Assembly (NCBI GenBank): GCA_964492895.1
Contig: CAZBLR010000015.1
Coordinates: 1 to 43,975 of the forward strand
From: DATLWN01 sp964492895
Lineage (GTDB): Bacteria > Pseudomonadota > Zetaproteobacteria > Mariprofundales > Mariprofundaceae
Length of the DNA stretch: 43,975 bases
Direction: 5' to 3'
Shown here: piece by piece, positions 7,255 through 15,003 of the stretch
Position numbering within the stretch: position 1 is the stretch's first letter
Layout of the letters: every line of letters begins with the position of its first letter
Position numbers and translations under genes: made by a program
Notes under the pieces: model-generated
What the model was told of the DNA's origin: nothing
The model's database searches: none
What the model saw: only the letters and a program-made list of their open reading frames with translations

Positions 7255-8354
7255 TGCGCGACCATATCGTGGCACAACGGCGCCGCTCCCGCGCCCTGCG
7301 GGTCGGCGACGTGACGGTCGGCGGCGATGCCCCGATCGCCGTGCAGTCGATGACCAACACCCCGACCACGGACATCGATGCCACCGTGGCGCAGGTCCAT
7401 CGCCTGCAGGAGGCCGGGGCGGATATCGTACGCGTGTCGGTGCCCGACCCCGAATCGGCGGCGGCCATGCCGGAGATCCTGGCGCAGACTGCTGTCCCCA
7501 TCATCGCCGACATCCATTTCAGCTACAAGATGGCGCTGGCGGCACTGGAGGCCGGCGTGCACGGCCTGCGCCTGAACCCCGGCAATATCGGCGGCCGCGA
7601 CCGCGTCGAGCGCGTGGTGAAGGCGGCGGCGGAGCGCGGCGTTTCCATCCGCATCGGCGTCAACGCCGGTTCGCTGGAGAAGGAGATCGAGGAGCGCTAC
7701 GGCGAGCCCTGCGCGGATGCCATGGTCGAATCGGCGCTGTCGCACGTGCGCATCCTGGAGGATCTCGATTTCCGGGACATCAAGATCTCGCTGAAGGCCA
7801 GCAACATCCCGATGACGGTCGCCGCCTACCGCAAGCTGGCGACGCTGGTCGACTACCCGCTGCACCTCGGCATCACCGAATCGGGCAGCCGTTTCGGCGG
7901 CACGGTCAAATCGTCGATCGGCCTCGGCCTGCTGCTGGCCGAGGGCATCGGCGACACCATCCGCGTGTCGCTCGCCGCCGAGCCGGAGGAGGAGGTGCGC
8001 GTCGGCTTCGAGATCCTGAAGGCGCTCGGCCTGCGTCACCGCGGCGTGAACCTGATCGCCTGTCCGTCCTGCGCCCGGCAGAAATTCGACGTGATCGGCA
8101 CCGTCAACCGCCTCGAGGCGCGGCTGGCGCATATCCACGAGAGCATGGACGTGGCCGTGATCGGCTGCGTGGTCAACGGACCGGGCGAGGCCAAGGAGGC
8201 CGACGTCGGCATCACCGGCGGCTATCCGGTGCACATGCTGTACCGCGACGGCGAGAAGACCGGCGACAAGCTGCGCTCGGACGACCTGGTCGAGCAGCTG
8301 GCCCAAGAGGTCGAGCGCCGCGCGGCCCTGATCCGCGAACGGCAATCGTCCTGA
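7254..8354 (+). CDS. ispG: 4-hydroxy-3-methylbut-2-enyl diphosphate synthase
   Basis: IspG (GcpE) catalyses the penultimate step of the MEP isoprenoid pathway, reductively opening MEcPP to HMBPP with a [4Fe-4S] cluster. The 366 aa product shows the short bacterial architecture. Cluster ligands are Cys270 and Cys273 (CPSCAR), Cys305 and Glu312 (CVVNGPGE). The N-terminal MEcPP-binding region has VQSMTNTPTTD, and HFSYKMAL and NPGNIGG follow. ATG 7254 is used; a GTG at 7251 directly before it is the alternative. It shares one base with the stop of the TPR lipoprotein gene. hisS follows after 48 bp, a common gammaproteobacterial order. Confidence 0.97.
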   Translation: MRDHIVAQRRRSRALRVGDVTVGGDAPIAVQSMTNTPTTDIDATVAQVHRLQEAGADIVRVSVPDPESAAAMPEILAQTAVPIIADIHFSYKMALAALEAGVHGLRLNPGNIGGRDRVERVVKAAAERGVSIRIGVNAGSLEKEIEERYGEPCADAMVESALSHVRILEDLDFRDIKISLKASNIPMTVAAYRKLATLVDYPLHLGITESGSRFGGTVKSSIGLGLLLAEGIGDTIRVSLAAEPEEEVRVGFEILKALGLRHRGVNLIACPSCARQKFDVIGTVNRLEARLAHIHESMDVAVIGCVVNGPGEAKEADVGITGGYPVHMLYRDGEKTGDKLRSDDLVEQLAQEVERRAALIRERQSS

Positions 8355-8402
8355 GCATCGTGGCGATCGATTGCAGACCGGCGTTCCGGCAAGGGGATCG
8401 GT

Positions 8403-9659
8403 GTGAGTAAATCCGGGAAGCTGCAGAGCATCCGCGGCATCCATGACGGCCTGCCCGACGAGGTGCGCCGCTGGCGGCACGTGGAGGCGGCGGCGCGCAA
8501 GGTGTTCGCACGGCATGTGTTCGACGAGGTGCGCCTGCCGGTGCTGGAGTCGACGGAGCTGTTCGTGCGCTCGATCGGCGAGGCCACCGATATCGTGTCC
8601 AAGGAGATGTACTGCTTCGTCGACCAGGGCGAGGACCACATCTGCCTGCGCCCGGAGGGGACCGCCGGGGCCGTGCGCGCCTACCTGCAGGCCGGGCTGA
8701 CCCGGGCGGGTGCCCAACGCTGGTTCTACATCGGCCCGATGTTCCGCCGCGAGCGGCCGCAGAAGGGACGCCTGCGCCAGTTCCAGCAGATCGGCGTGGA
8801 ATGGTTCGGCGTCGCAGGTCCGGTCGAGGATGTCGAGATGCTGGTCATGGCCCACGATTTCCTCGTCGAGATCGGCCTCGAGGGGCTCAGCATCGAGATC
8901 AATTCACTGGGCTGTTCCGTCTGCCGGCCACCCTATCGCGACAAGCTGGTGGCCTTCCTGGAGGCGCGTGCCGATAGCCTGTGCGACACCTGCCGCGAGC
9001 GTATCGCCAAGAACCCGATGCGCGTGCTCGACTGCAAGGTGGAATCCTGCCAGGCACAGCTGACCGATGCGCCGGAGATGGTGGCCCACCTGTGCGGGGA
9101 CTGCGCCGCCCATTTCGGCGGCGTCAAGTCGGGGCTGGAGGCGCTGAAGGTGCCGTATCGCATCAATCCGCGCATCGTGCGCGGCCTGGACTACTACAAC
9201 CGCACCGCCTTCGAGATCGTCACCGACCGGCTCGGCGCGCAGGGCACGGTGCTGGCCGGCGGCCGCTACGACGGCCTGGTCGAGGAGTTGGGCGGCCCGG
9301 CCACGCCGGCCGTCGGTTTCGCGGCCGGCCTGGAGCGGCTGGCGCTGCTGCTGCCGGAGGTCCCGGCGGCGAAGCCGGATGTCGCCGTCGTGGCCCTGGG
9401 CGACGCGGTGCTGGATCGCTCGCTGGAGCTCGCCGGCCAGCTGCGCCGCGACGGGATTCGCGTGGTCCACTGCGGCGGCGGCGGTGCGAAGCGGCAGTTC
9501 AAGGTCGCCGACCGCGAGGCGGCGCGTTTCACCCTCGTCATCGGCGAGGACGAGATGACGGCGGGCCAGGTGACGCTGAAGCGCATGGACACCGGTGAGC
9601 AATGGACGGTGCCGCTGGCCGAGGCGGCGGCCATGGTCGGCCACGGGGAGGCGGCATGA
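8403..9659 (+). CDS. hisS: Histidine-tRNA ligase
   Basis: HisRS charges tRNA-His. The 418 aa class II synthetase has motif 2 (FRRERPQKGRLRQF), the histidine loops GLDYYNRTAFE and GGRYDGLVEELGG, motif 3 (GFAAGLERL) and a C-terminal anticodon-binding domain from about residue 325. The insertion between motif 2 and the histidine loop is cysteine-rich (CSVC, CDTC, CKVESC, CGDC), a pattern seen in some HisRS and perhaps a metal site. The start is GTG 8403, which gives the expected SKSGKLQSIRG N-terminus. It overlaps the carbonic anhydrase gene by 4 nt. Confidence 0.97.
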   Translation: MSKSGKLQSIRGIHDGLPDEVRRWRHVEAAARKVFARHVFDEVRLPVLESTELFVRSIGEATDIVSKEMYCFVDQGEDHICLRPEGTAGAVRAYLQAGLTRAGAQRWFYIGPMFRRERPQKGRLRQFQQIGVEWFGVAGPVEDVEMLVMAHDFLVEIGLEGLSIEINSLGCSVCRPPYRDKLVAFLEARADSLCDTCRERIAKNPMRVLDCKVESCQAQLTDAPEMVAHLCGDCAAHFGGVKSGLEALKVPYRINPRIVRGLDYYNRTAFEIVTDRLGAQGTVLAGGRYDGLVEELGGPATPAVGFAAGLERLALLLPEVPAAKPDVAVVALGDAVLDRSLELAGQLRRDGIRVVHCGGGGAKRQFKVADREAARFTLVIGEDEMTAGQVTLKRMDTGEQWTVPLAEAAAMVGHGEAA

Positions 9660-10288
9660 CGATCCGCCGGCTGATCGAGAACAACCGCCGCTGGGCCGCG
9701 CGCCTGAAAGAGGGCGATCCCGACTACTTCAAGCGCCGGGCCGAGTCGCAAACCCCGGGCTACCTGTGGATCGGCTGTTCGGACAGCCGGGTGCCGGCCA
9801 ACGAGGTGATCGGCGTGGAGCCCGGCGAGGTGTTCGTGCACCGCAACGTCGGCAACGTGGTCGTGCACACCGACTTCAACTGCCTGTCCGTGCTCGAGTT
9901 CGGCATCGAGCAGCTGAAGATCGACGAGATCATCGTCTGCGGCCACTACGGTTGCGGGGCCGTCAACGCCGCCATGCAGAACCACGAATACGGCCTGATC
10001 GACAACTGGCTGCGCCATATCAAGGACCTCTACGTGGCCTGCGAGGAGGAGCTGGATCCGATCACCGACGAGCGCCAGCGCATGGACCGCCTGTGCGAGC
10101 TGAACGTGGCCCGGCAGGCGATCAGCGTGTGCCAGACGACGATCGTGCAGGACGCCTGGCGCCGGGGTCGCAAGCTGACCGTGCACGGACTGATCTATAA
10201 CATCGAGGACGGGCATATCCAGGATATGGGTATCCGTATCGACGGGCCCGAACAGATCGCCCCCATCTATCGCATGCTGGAGTCCTGA
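9656..10288 (+). CDS. can: Beta-class carbonic anhydrase
   Basis: The enzyme interconverts CO2 and bicarbonate. The 210 aa product has the beta-class zinc site: Cys41, His97 and Cys100 (CSDSR and CGHYGCG), with the Asp43/Arg45 dyad. It resembles the E. coli Can subgroup in length and in the tail region (VHGLIYNIEDG). No signal peptide is present, so it is cytoplasmic. ATG 9656 overlaps the hisS stop (ATGA), so it is co-translated with hisS. It lies 84 bp before the DUF1538 module; a role in feeding or using bicarbonate for that module is only a hypothesis. The symbol follows homology to E. coli can. Confidence 0.95.
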   Translation: MTIRRLIENNRRWAARLKEGDPDYFKRRAESQTPGYLWIGCSDSRVPANEVIGVEPGEVFVHRNVGNVVVHTDFNCLSVLEFGIEQLKIDEIIVCGHYGCGAVNAAMQNHEYGLIDNWLRHIKDLYVACEEELDPITDERQRMDRLCELNVARQAISVCQTTIVQDAWRRGRKLTVHGLIYNIEDGHIQDMGIRIDGPEQIAPIYRMLES

Positions 10289-10372
10289 TGGCTTTGGCCG
10301 GCGGGTGAACCGGGGGCCCGGCGGAGGGGGGATCGATGACGTTGTGCTGTCCATCCTTGGCGTGATGAAAAC

Positions 10373-11113
10373 ATGCTCCCGCCCGTGATCCGCCGGTTGC
10401 TGGCCCCGCTGCTCGCCGCTGCGCGCGACCTGGCACCGGTGGTCATCGTCATCGTCGTGTTCCAGTCCCTGATCCTGAGACAGCCGATCCCGGACCTGGG
10501 CGGTATGGCCATCGGCCTCGTCTTCGTGCTGCTGGGGCTGGCGCTGTTCGTCCGCGGCCTGGAGCTGGGGCTGTTCCCCATCGGCGAGTCACTGGCCTTC
10601 GCCTTCGCCGAGCGGGGCAACCTGATCCTGCTGCTGGCCTTCTCGTTCCTGCTCGGCTTCGGCACCACGGTGGCCGAACCGGCATTGATCGCCATCGCCA
10701 GGAAGGCCGCCGACGTGGCGGCCAACGCCCATGTCATCGCCAACACGGATGCGGCGATCCGCAGCTATGCCGGCGGCCTCAGGCTGACGGTGGCCGCCTC
10801 GGTCGGGCTGGCCGTGGTGCTCGGGGTCCTGCGCATCATCCTGGGCTGGCCCCTGCACTGGTGCATGGCGGCCGGCTATACGGCGGCGGTGGTCATGACC
10901 TGGTTCGCGCCGCCGGCGATCATCGGCATCGCCTACGATTCCGGCGGCGTCACCACCTCCACGGTGACGGTGCCGCTACTGGCCGCACTCGGCGTCGGCC
11001 TGGCCATGGCCATCCGAGAGCGCAATCCCCTGCTCGACGGGTTCGGCCTGATCGCCTTCGCCTCCCTGCTGCCGATCCCCTTCGTGATGCTGTACGGGAT
11101 GGTGGTCGGATGA
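10373..11113 (+). CDS. DUF1538 family membrane protein, first of a tandem pair
   Basis: The 246 aa product has about six or seven hydrophobic segments and the DUF1538 landmarks FGTTVAEPALIAIA, AYDSGGVTTSTVTVPL and PLLDGFGLIAFAS. The function of the family is not established; the fold suggests a transporter or channel. The downstream gene encodes a paralogue with almost the same C-terminal signature, so the pair looks like two halves of one permease made as separate chains. There is no clear Shine-Dalgarno before ATG 10373, but no better in-frame start is present. The stop overlaps the next start by 4 nt (ATGA). Confidence 0.85.
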   Translation: MLPPVIRRLLAPLLAAARDLAPVVIVIVVFQSLILRQPIPDLGGMAIGLVFVLLGLALFVRGLELGLFPIGESLAFAFAERGNLILLLAFSFLLGFGTTVAEPALIAIARKAADVAANAHVIANTDAAIRSYAGGLRLTVAASVGLAVVLGVLRIILGWPLHWCMAAGYTAAVVMTWFAPPAIIGIAYDSGGVTTSTVTVPLLAALGVGLAMAIRERNPLLDGFGLIAFASLLPIPFVMLYGMVVG

Positions 11114-11913
11114 CCACGGCGTCGCTGCTGGGGCGGTCCATGGAGCTGCTGGGCGGAACGCTGCTCGACGTCGGGCCGCTGATCGCCACGTTGTTCGGGT
11201 TCCAGTTGCTGGTACTGAAAAAGCCCGTGTTCCAGGCCTGGAGGGTGGTGCGCGGCCTGGTGTATGTCGTGGTCGGGCTGGTGCTGTTCCTGTTCGGGCT
11301 CGAACAGGCCGTGTTCCCGCTGGGCGACATCATGGCCCGCCAGCTGACCGACCCGACCTTCCTGTTCGGCACGCCCGCGCACATGCCGGCGGTCGTGCAC
11401 TGGCGGGATTACGGCTGGGTCTACGCCTTCGGTTTCTGTATCGGCTTCTCGACGACCCTGGCCGAGCCGGCGCTGATCGCCGTGGGCATGAAGGCCGAGG
11501 ACGTCTCGGGCGGCGCCATCTCCGCCTGGGGGCTCAGGATGTCGGTGGCGGTCGGCGTCGCCATCGGCGTGGCCATCGGCTGCTACCGCATCGTCACCGG
11601 TACCGATCTGTGGGCCTACATCATCGCCGCCTATGTGGTGGTGATCCTGCAAAGCCTGGTGGCCCCACGCGTCATCGTGCCTCTGGCCTACGACTCGGGC
11701 GGGGTCACGACGTCGACGGTCACGGTGCCGCTGCTGGCCGCCCTCGGCCTGGGGCTGGCCACGACCATCCCCGGGCGCAGCCCGTTGCTCGACGGCTTCG
11801 GCCTGATCGCGTTCGCCAGCGTCTTTCCGATCATGAGCGTGATGGCCTATGCCCAGCTGAGCGAATGGTGGACACGCAGACAAGCTTCGAAGGAGGAGAA
11901 CGATGCGCTTTAA
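11110..11913 (+). CDS. DUF1538 family membrane protein, second of a tandem pair
   Basis: The 267 aa product is homologous to the preceding protein: FSTTLAEPALIAVGMKAEDV matches FGTTVAEPALIAIARKAADV, and the stretch from AYDSGGVTTSTVTV to LIAFAS is nearly identical. It differs by a longer loop (about 75-105) between the second and third membrane segments and by a charged C-terminal tail (WWTRRQASKEEND). Retention of the same TTS/TVTVPL motif in both halves suggests a two-fold symmetric pore with duplicated functional loops. That is inference. It overlaps the P-II-like gene by 11 nt. Confidence 0.85.
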   Translation: MTTASLLGRSMELLGGTLLDVGPLIATLFGFQLLVLKKPVFQAWRVVRGLVYVVVGLVLFLFGLEQAVFPLGDIMARQLTDPTFLFGTPAHMPAVVHWRDYGWVYAFGFCIGFSTTLAEPALIAVGMKAEDVSGGAISAWGLRMSVAVGVAIGVAIGCYRIVTGTDLWAYIIAAYVVVILQSLVAPRVIVPLAYDSGGVTTSTVTVPLLAALGLGLATTIPGRSPLLDGFGLIAFASVFPIMSVMAYAQLSEWWTRRQASKEENDAL

Positions 11914-12253
11914 ACTGCTGATAGCATTGGTGGACGAGAAGAAAACGGAGAAGATCATGGCGGCCGCCCGCGACGCCGGGGCCACGGGGGCCACGATCAT
12001 CGGCTCGGCCCGCGGCGAGGGCCTGAACCCGCAGAAGACCTTCCTCGGGCTGTCGCTGGACACGCATCGCGAGATGCTGATGTTCCTGGTCGAGGAGCAC
12101 CTGAGCCGCAAGATCCTGGAGAAGATCGCCGAGGTCGGGGAGTTCGACTCCCAGCAGGACCGGGGTGTGGCCTTCCAGATGGACGTCGAGGATGTCGTCG
12201 GCCTGGACAAGCAGATCCAGACGCTGATGACCGAGGTGAAGGAGGAGCTATGA
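11903..12253 (+). CDS. Divergent P-II-like regulatory protein
   Basis: The 116 aa product has the size and beta-alpha-beta pattern of the GlnB superfamily, starting MRFKLLIALVDEKKTEKIM and continuing GATGATIIGSARGEGLN. The canonical T-loop with the uridylylated tyrosine (GHTELYRGAEY in the GlnB at 43474) is absent; the corresponding loop is GSARGEGLNPQKTFLG. The B-loop consensus TGKIGDGKIFV is also replaced. It is therefore a P-II-like sensor rather than a nitrogen-regulatory GlnB. AAGGAGGAGAACG precedes the ATG. P-II proteins often gate membrane transporters, and position between DUF1538 and CBS genes fits that role, by inference. Confidence 0.8.
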   Translation: MRFKLLIALVDEKKTEKIMAAARDAGATGATIIGSARGEGLNPQKTFLGLSLDTHREMLMFLVEEHLSRKILEKIAEVGEFDSQQDRGVAFQMDVEDVVGLDKQIQTLMTEVKEEL

Positions 12254-12666
12254 GTACGATGCCGGAACGGGAAACCATTTTCGTCAGGGACGTCATGAAG
12301 ACGGAATACGACCTCGTCGAGGGCACGGCGACGGTCAGCGAGGCGCTGCAGCTGATGCAGCATGTGGAGACGAAATGCCTGATCGTCAAGAAGCGGCACG
12401 ACGGCGACGAATACGGCATCGTGGTGATCGCCGATATCGCCCGCCACGTGCTGTCGCAGAACCGATCGCCCGAGCGGGTCAGCATCTATGAGGTCATGAC
12501 CAAGCCGGCCGTGACCGTGCATCCGGACATGGACATCCGCTATGCCAGCCGCCTGTTCGGGCGCCTCGGGCTGTCGCGGGCACCGGTGGTCGATCGGGAG
12601 GGCAATGTCATCGGCATCGTCAGCTACACCGACATGGTGCTGAAGGGCCTGATGCACCTTGCATGA
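12250..12666 (+). CDS. CBS-domain pair protein
   Basis: The 138 aa product consists of two CBS motifs (about 12-70 and 75-136), forming one Bateman module: VRDVMKTEYDLVEGTATVSEAL, then YEVMTKPAVTVHPDMDI and SRAPVVDREGNVIGIVSYTD. Such modules bind adenine nucleotides and regulate attached or partner proteins. It has no effector domain, so its partner is probably encoded nearby. The ATG overlaps the P-II-like stop by 4 nt and is preceded by GGTGAAGGAGGAG, which gives strong coupling. It is the last gene of the DUF1538 module; pheA follows after 53 bp. Confidence 0.88.
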   Translation: MSTMPERETIFVRDVMKTEYDLVEGTATVSEALQLMQHVETKCLIVKKRHDGDEYGIVVIADIARHVLSQNRSPERVSIYEVMTKPAVTVHPDMDIRYASRLFGRLGLSRAPVVDREGNVIGIVSYTDMVLKGLMHLA

Positions 12667-12719
12667 AGCCGCGATCGGGCATGACACCACCGGGCCGCTG
12701 GTGCTAGCTTCCCGGGCCT

Positions 12720-13883
12720 ATGGCAGGGGATAAGACACTCAAGGATCTGCAGGACTTGCGCGCGGCCATCGATGCGGTCGATGACGAGATCCTGGCATTG
12801 ATCCGCAGGCGCGCCGCCCTGGCCGCCGACGTGGGTGCGCACAAGCACGGGGCCGGCGATGCCCCGTTCTACGTGCCCAGCCGCGAGGCGCAGATCATCC
12901 GGCGCCTTCTGGCCGAGAATGCGCAGCATGCAGGGGCCGAGCACGTGGCACGGATTCCCGACGAGGCCGTGCATGGCATCTTCCGTGAGATCATCGGCGC
13001 CTGCCTGGCGCTCGAGCATCCGCTGACCATCGCCTTCCTCGGGCCGGAAGGCACCTTCTCGCATGCCGCGGCCACCCGCCAGTTCGGAGCCATGCCGCAC
13101 TACCATCCGTGCAGCAGCCTGCGCATGGTGTTCGACGAGGTGGAGTCCGGGCGGGCCAGCTACGGCGTGGTGCCGGTCGAGAATGCCTTCGAGGGGGCGG
13201 TGACGCACACGCTCGACCTGTTCGCGGAAACGGAACGGGACGTCTACATCTGCGCCGAGATCCTGCTCAGCATCAACGAGCACCTGTTCAGCTATGCCGA
13301 ACGGCTCGAGGACATCCGCATGGTGTTGTCCCATCCGCAGCCGCTGGCCCAGTGCAAGAAATGGCTGGAGACGAACCTGCCGTGGGCGACGACGATGGAG
13401 ACCAGTTCGACCGTGCACGCGGCACAGATGATCGACGCGGCACGCCGGCACCCGGATACACCGGGGCAGATCGACTGGCAGCGTGCGGCGGCCATCGGCC
13501 CGTATTCGATTGTCGACCATTCGGACCTGCCGCTGTTGCGCAAGAACATCGAGGATCACCACGGCAACACCACCCGCTTCTACGTCATCGGCAAGCACGA
13601 TTCCCCGCCCAGCGGCGAGGACAGGACGGCACTGGTCATGTCGATCGCCGACGAACCCGGGGCCCTGCATACGCTGATCAGGCCCCTGGCCAGCCGCGGC
13701 ATCGGCCTGACGCGCATCGAGTCCAGGCCGTCCAAGAAGAAGCTCTGGGAGTACGTCTTCTTCATCGATCTGATCGGACATCGCGACGATGTGGCCGTGG
13801 CCGAGGCGCTGGACGAGATCCGTGCCATGCCGGGAACCTGGCTCAAGGTGCTCGGCTCGTATCCGGTATCGCGGACCCTGTGA
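12720..13883 (+). CDS. pheA: Bifunctional chorismate mutase/prephenate dehydratase (P-protein)
   Basis: It converts chorismate to prephenate and prephenate to phenylpyruvate, committing flux to phenylalanine. The 387 aa product has an AroQ-type mutase domain (about 8-95, LRAAIDAVDDEILALIRRR), a dehydratase domain (about 101-290, AFLGPEGTFSHAA, GVVPVENAFEGAV, NTTRFYVIG) and a C-terminal ACT domain with ESRPSKKKLWEYVFF, the usual site of feedback inhibition by phenylalanine. It starts a compact aromatic cluster and overlaps hisC by one base. A weak promoter-like TGCTAGCTT lies just upstream. Confidence 0.97.
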   Translation: MAGDKTLKDLQDLRAAIDAVDDEILALIRRRAALAADVGAHKHGAGDAPFYVPSREAQIIRRLLAENAQHAGAEHVARIPDEAVHGIFREIIGACLALEHPLTIAFLGPEGTFSHAAATRQFGAMPHYHPCSSLRMVFDEVESGRASYGVVPVENAFEGAVTHTLDLFAETERDVYICAEILLSINEHLFSYAERLEDIRMVLSHPQPLAQCKKWLETNLPWATTMETSSTVHAAQMIDAARRHPDTPGQIDWQRAAAIGPYSIVDHSDLPLLRKNIEDHHGNTTRFYVIGKHDSPPSGEDRTALVMSIADEPGALHTLIRPLASRGIGLTRIESRPSKKKLWEYVFFIDLIGHRDDVAVAEALDEIRAMPGTWLKVLGSYPVSRTL

Positions 13884-14992
13884 TGGGGGCGCCGGCGGTG
13901 GACTGGGCGGCGCGCGCCGTTCCCCAGACGGGCGGGCTGCATCCCTATGTGCCGGGCAAGCCTGTCGAGCAGCTGCTGCGCGAGAAGGGGCTGGAGCGCG
14001 CGGTCAAGCTGGCCTCGAACGAGAATCCGTTCGGCCCGTCCCCGAAGGCGGTGGAGGCGATCCGCCGCGCCGCCTCCGGGGTGCACCGCTATCCCGACGG
14101 CGATGCCCGGCGCCTGAAACAGGCGCTGGCGGCGCTGCACGGCGTCAGCCCGGCGCACATCCTGCCGGGCAACGGCTCGAACGAGGTACTGGAACTGGTC
14201 ATCCGCACCTTCGCCGGTCCCGGCGACGAGGTGGTCTACAGCCGGCGCGGCTTCATCGTCTATGCCCTGGCCACGCAGGCGGCGGGAGCCAGCGGTGTCG
14301 CCGTGCCGGAGGCCGACGGCCTGACGCACGACCTGGAGGCGATGGCCGGGGCGCTGAGCGCGCGCACCAAGATCGTCTGCATCGCCAACCCCAACAACCC
14401 GACCGGCACCTGGATCGACGGCGCCACGCTGCAGGCCTTCCTGGACAGGCTGCCGCGCGAGCTCGTGGTGATCCTGGACGAGGCCTATTACGAGTACGTG
14501 ATGGTCGAGCAGGGGGAGCATGCCGCCGTGCACCATCCCGGGCTGGTACTGTGCCGGACCTTCTCCAAGGCCTACGGCCTGGCCGGCTGCCGCGTCGGCT
14601 ATGCCGTGGCGGACCCCGGCATCGTGGCCCTGGTCAACCGCTTCCGCGAGCCGTTCAACCTGAGCCTGCTGGCCCAGGAGGCGGCGCTGGCCGCGCTTTG
14701 CGATCGCGACTGGGTGCTGGAGAAGGTGGCGCTGTGCAATGTCGAGCGCCTGCGCCTGGAGGCCGTCCTGGCGGAACTCGGTATCCTGGCCGCGCCCTGC
14801 CGCGGTAATTTCGTGCTGCTGCGCCATGCCGAGGCAGGTTCGATTTTGCAGCGGCTGGAGGATCAGGGCATCATACCGCGTCCGCTCGGCCCTTACGGCA
14901 TGCCGGATTGTCTGCGCGTCACGGTGGGTACGTCCGACGAGAACGAGGCCATGCTGGCGGCCCTGCGGTCCATTCTGGATTCGCTCGACTAG
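13883..14992 (+). CDS. hisC: Histidinol-phosphate / aromatic aminotransferase
   Basis: The 369 aa product is a fold-type I PLP aminotransferase. The PLP lysine is Lys229 in TFSKAYGLAGCRVGY. SNENPFGPSP near residue 40, ANPNNPTGT and LDEAYYEY are also family marks. HisC paralogues in the pheA-hisC-tyrA arrangement often transaminate both imidazole-acetol phosphate and phenylpyruvate or hydroxyphenylpyruvate; the context here favours the aromatic role. Its ATG at 13883 overlaps the pheA stop by one base. Whether a second hisC sits in a histidine operon cannot be seen here. Confidence 0.92.
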   Translation: MGAPAVDWAARAVPQTGGLHPYVPGKPVEQLLREKGLERAVKLASNENPFGPSPKAVEAIRRAASGVHRYPDGDARRLKQALAALHGVSPAHILPGNGSNEVLELVIRTFAGPGDEVVYSRRGFIVYALATQAAGASGVAVPEADGLTHDLEAMAGALSARTKIVCIANPNNPTGTWIDGATLQAFLDRLPRELVVILDEAYYEYVMVEQGEHAAVHHPGLVLCRTFSKAYGLAGCRVGYAVADPGIVALVNRFREPFNLSLLAQEAALAALCDRDWVLEKVALCNVERLRLEAVLAELGILAAPCRGNFVLLRHAEAGSILQRLEDQGIIPRPLGPYGMPDCLRVTVGTSDENEAMLAALRSILDSLD

Positions 14993-15003
14993 GAGATCAT
15001 CCC

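Noticed and set aside
13883..14992. hisC as part of a histidine biosynthesis operon
   Set aside because: No other his biosynthetic gene is nearby (hisS is a tRNA ligase); the pheA/tyrA context indicates an aromatic aminotransferase role.
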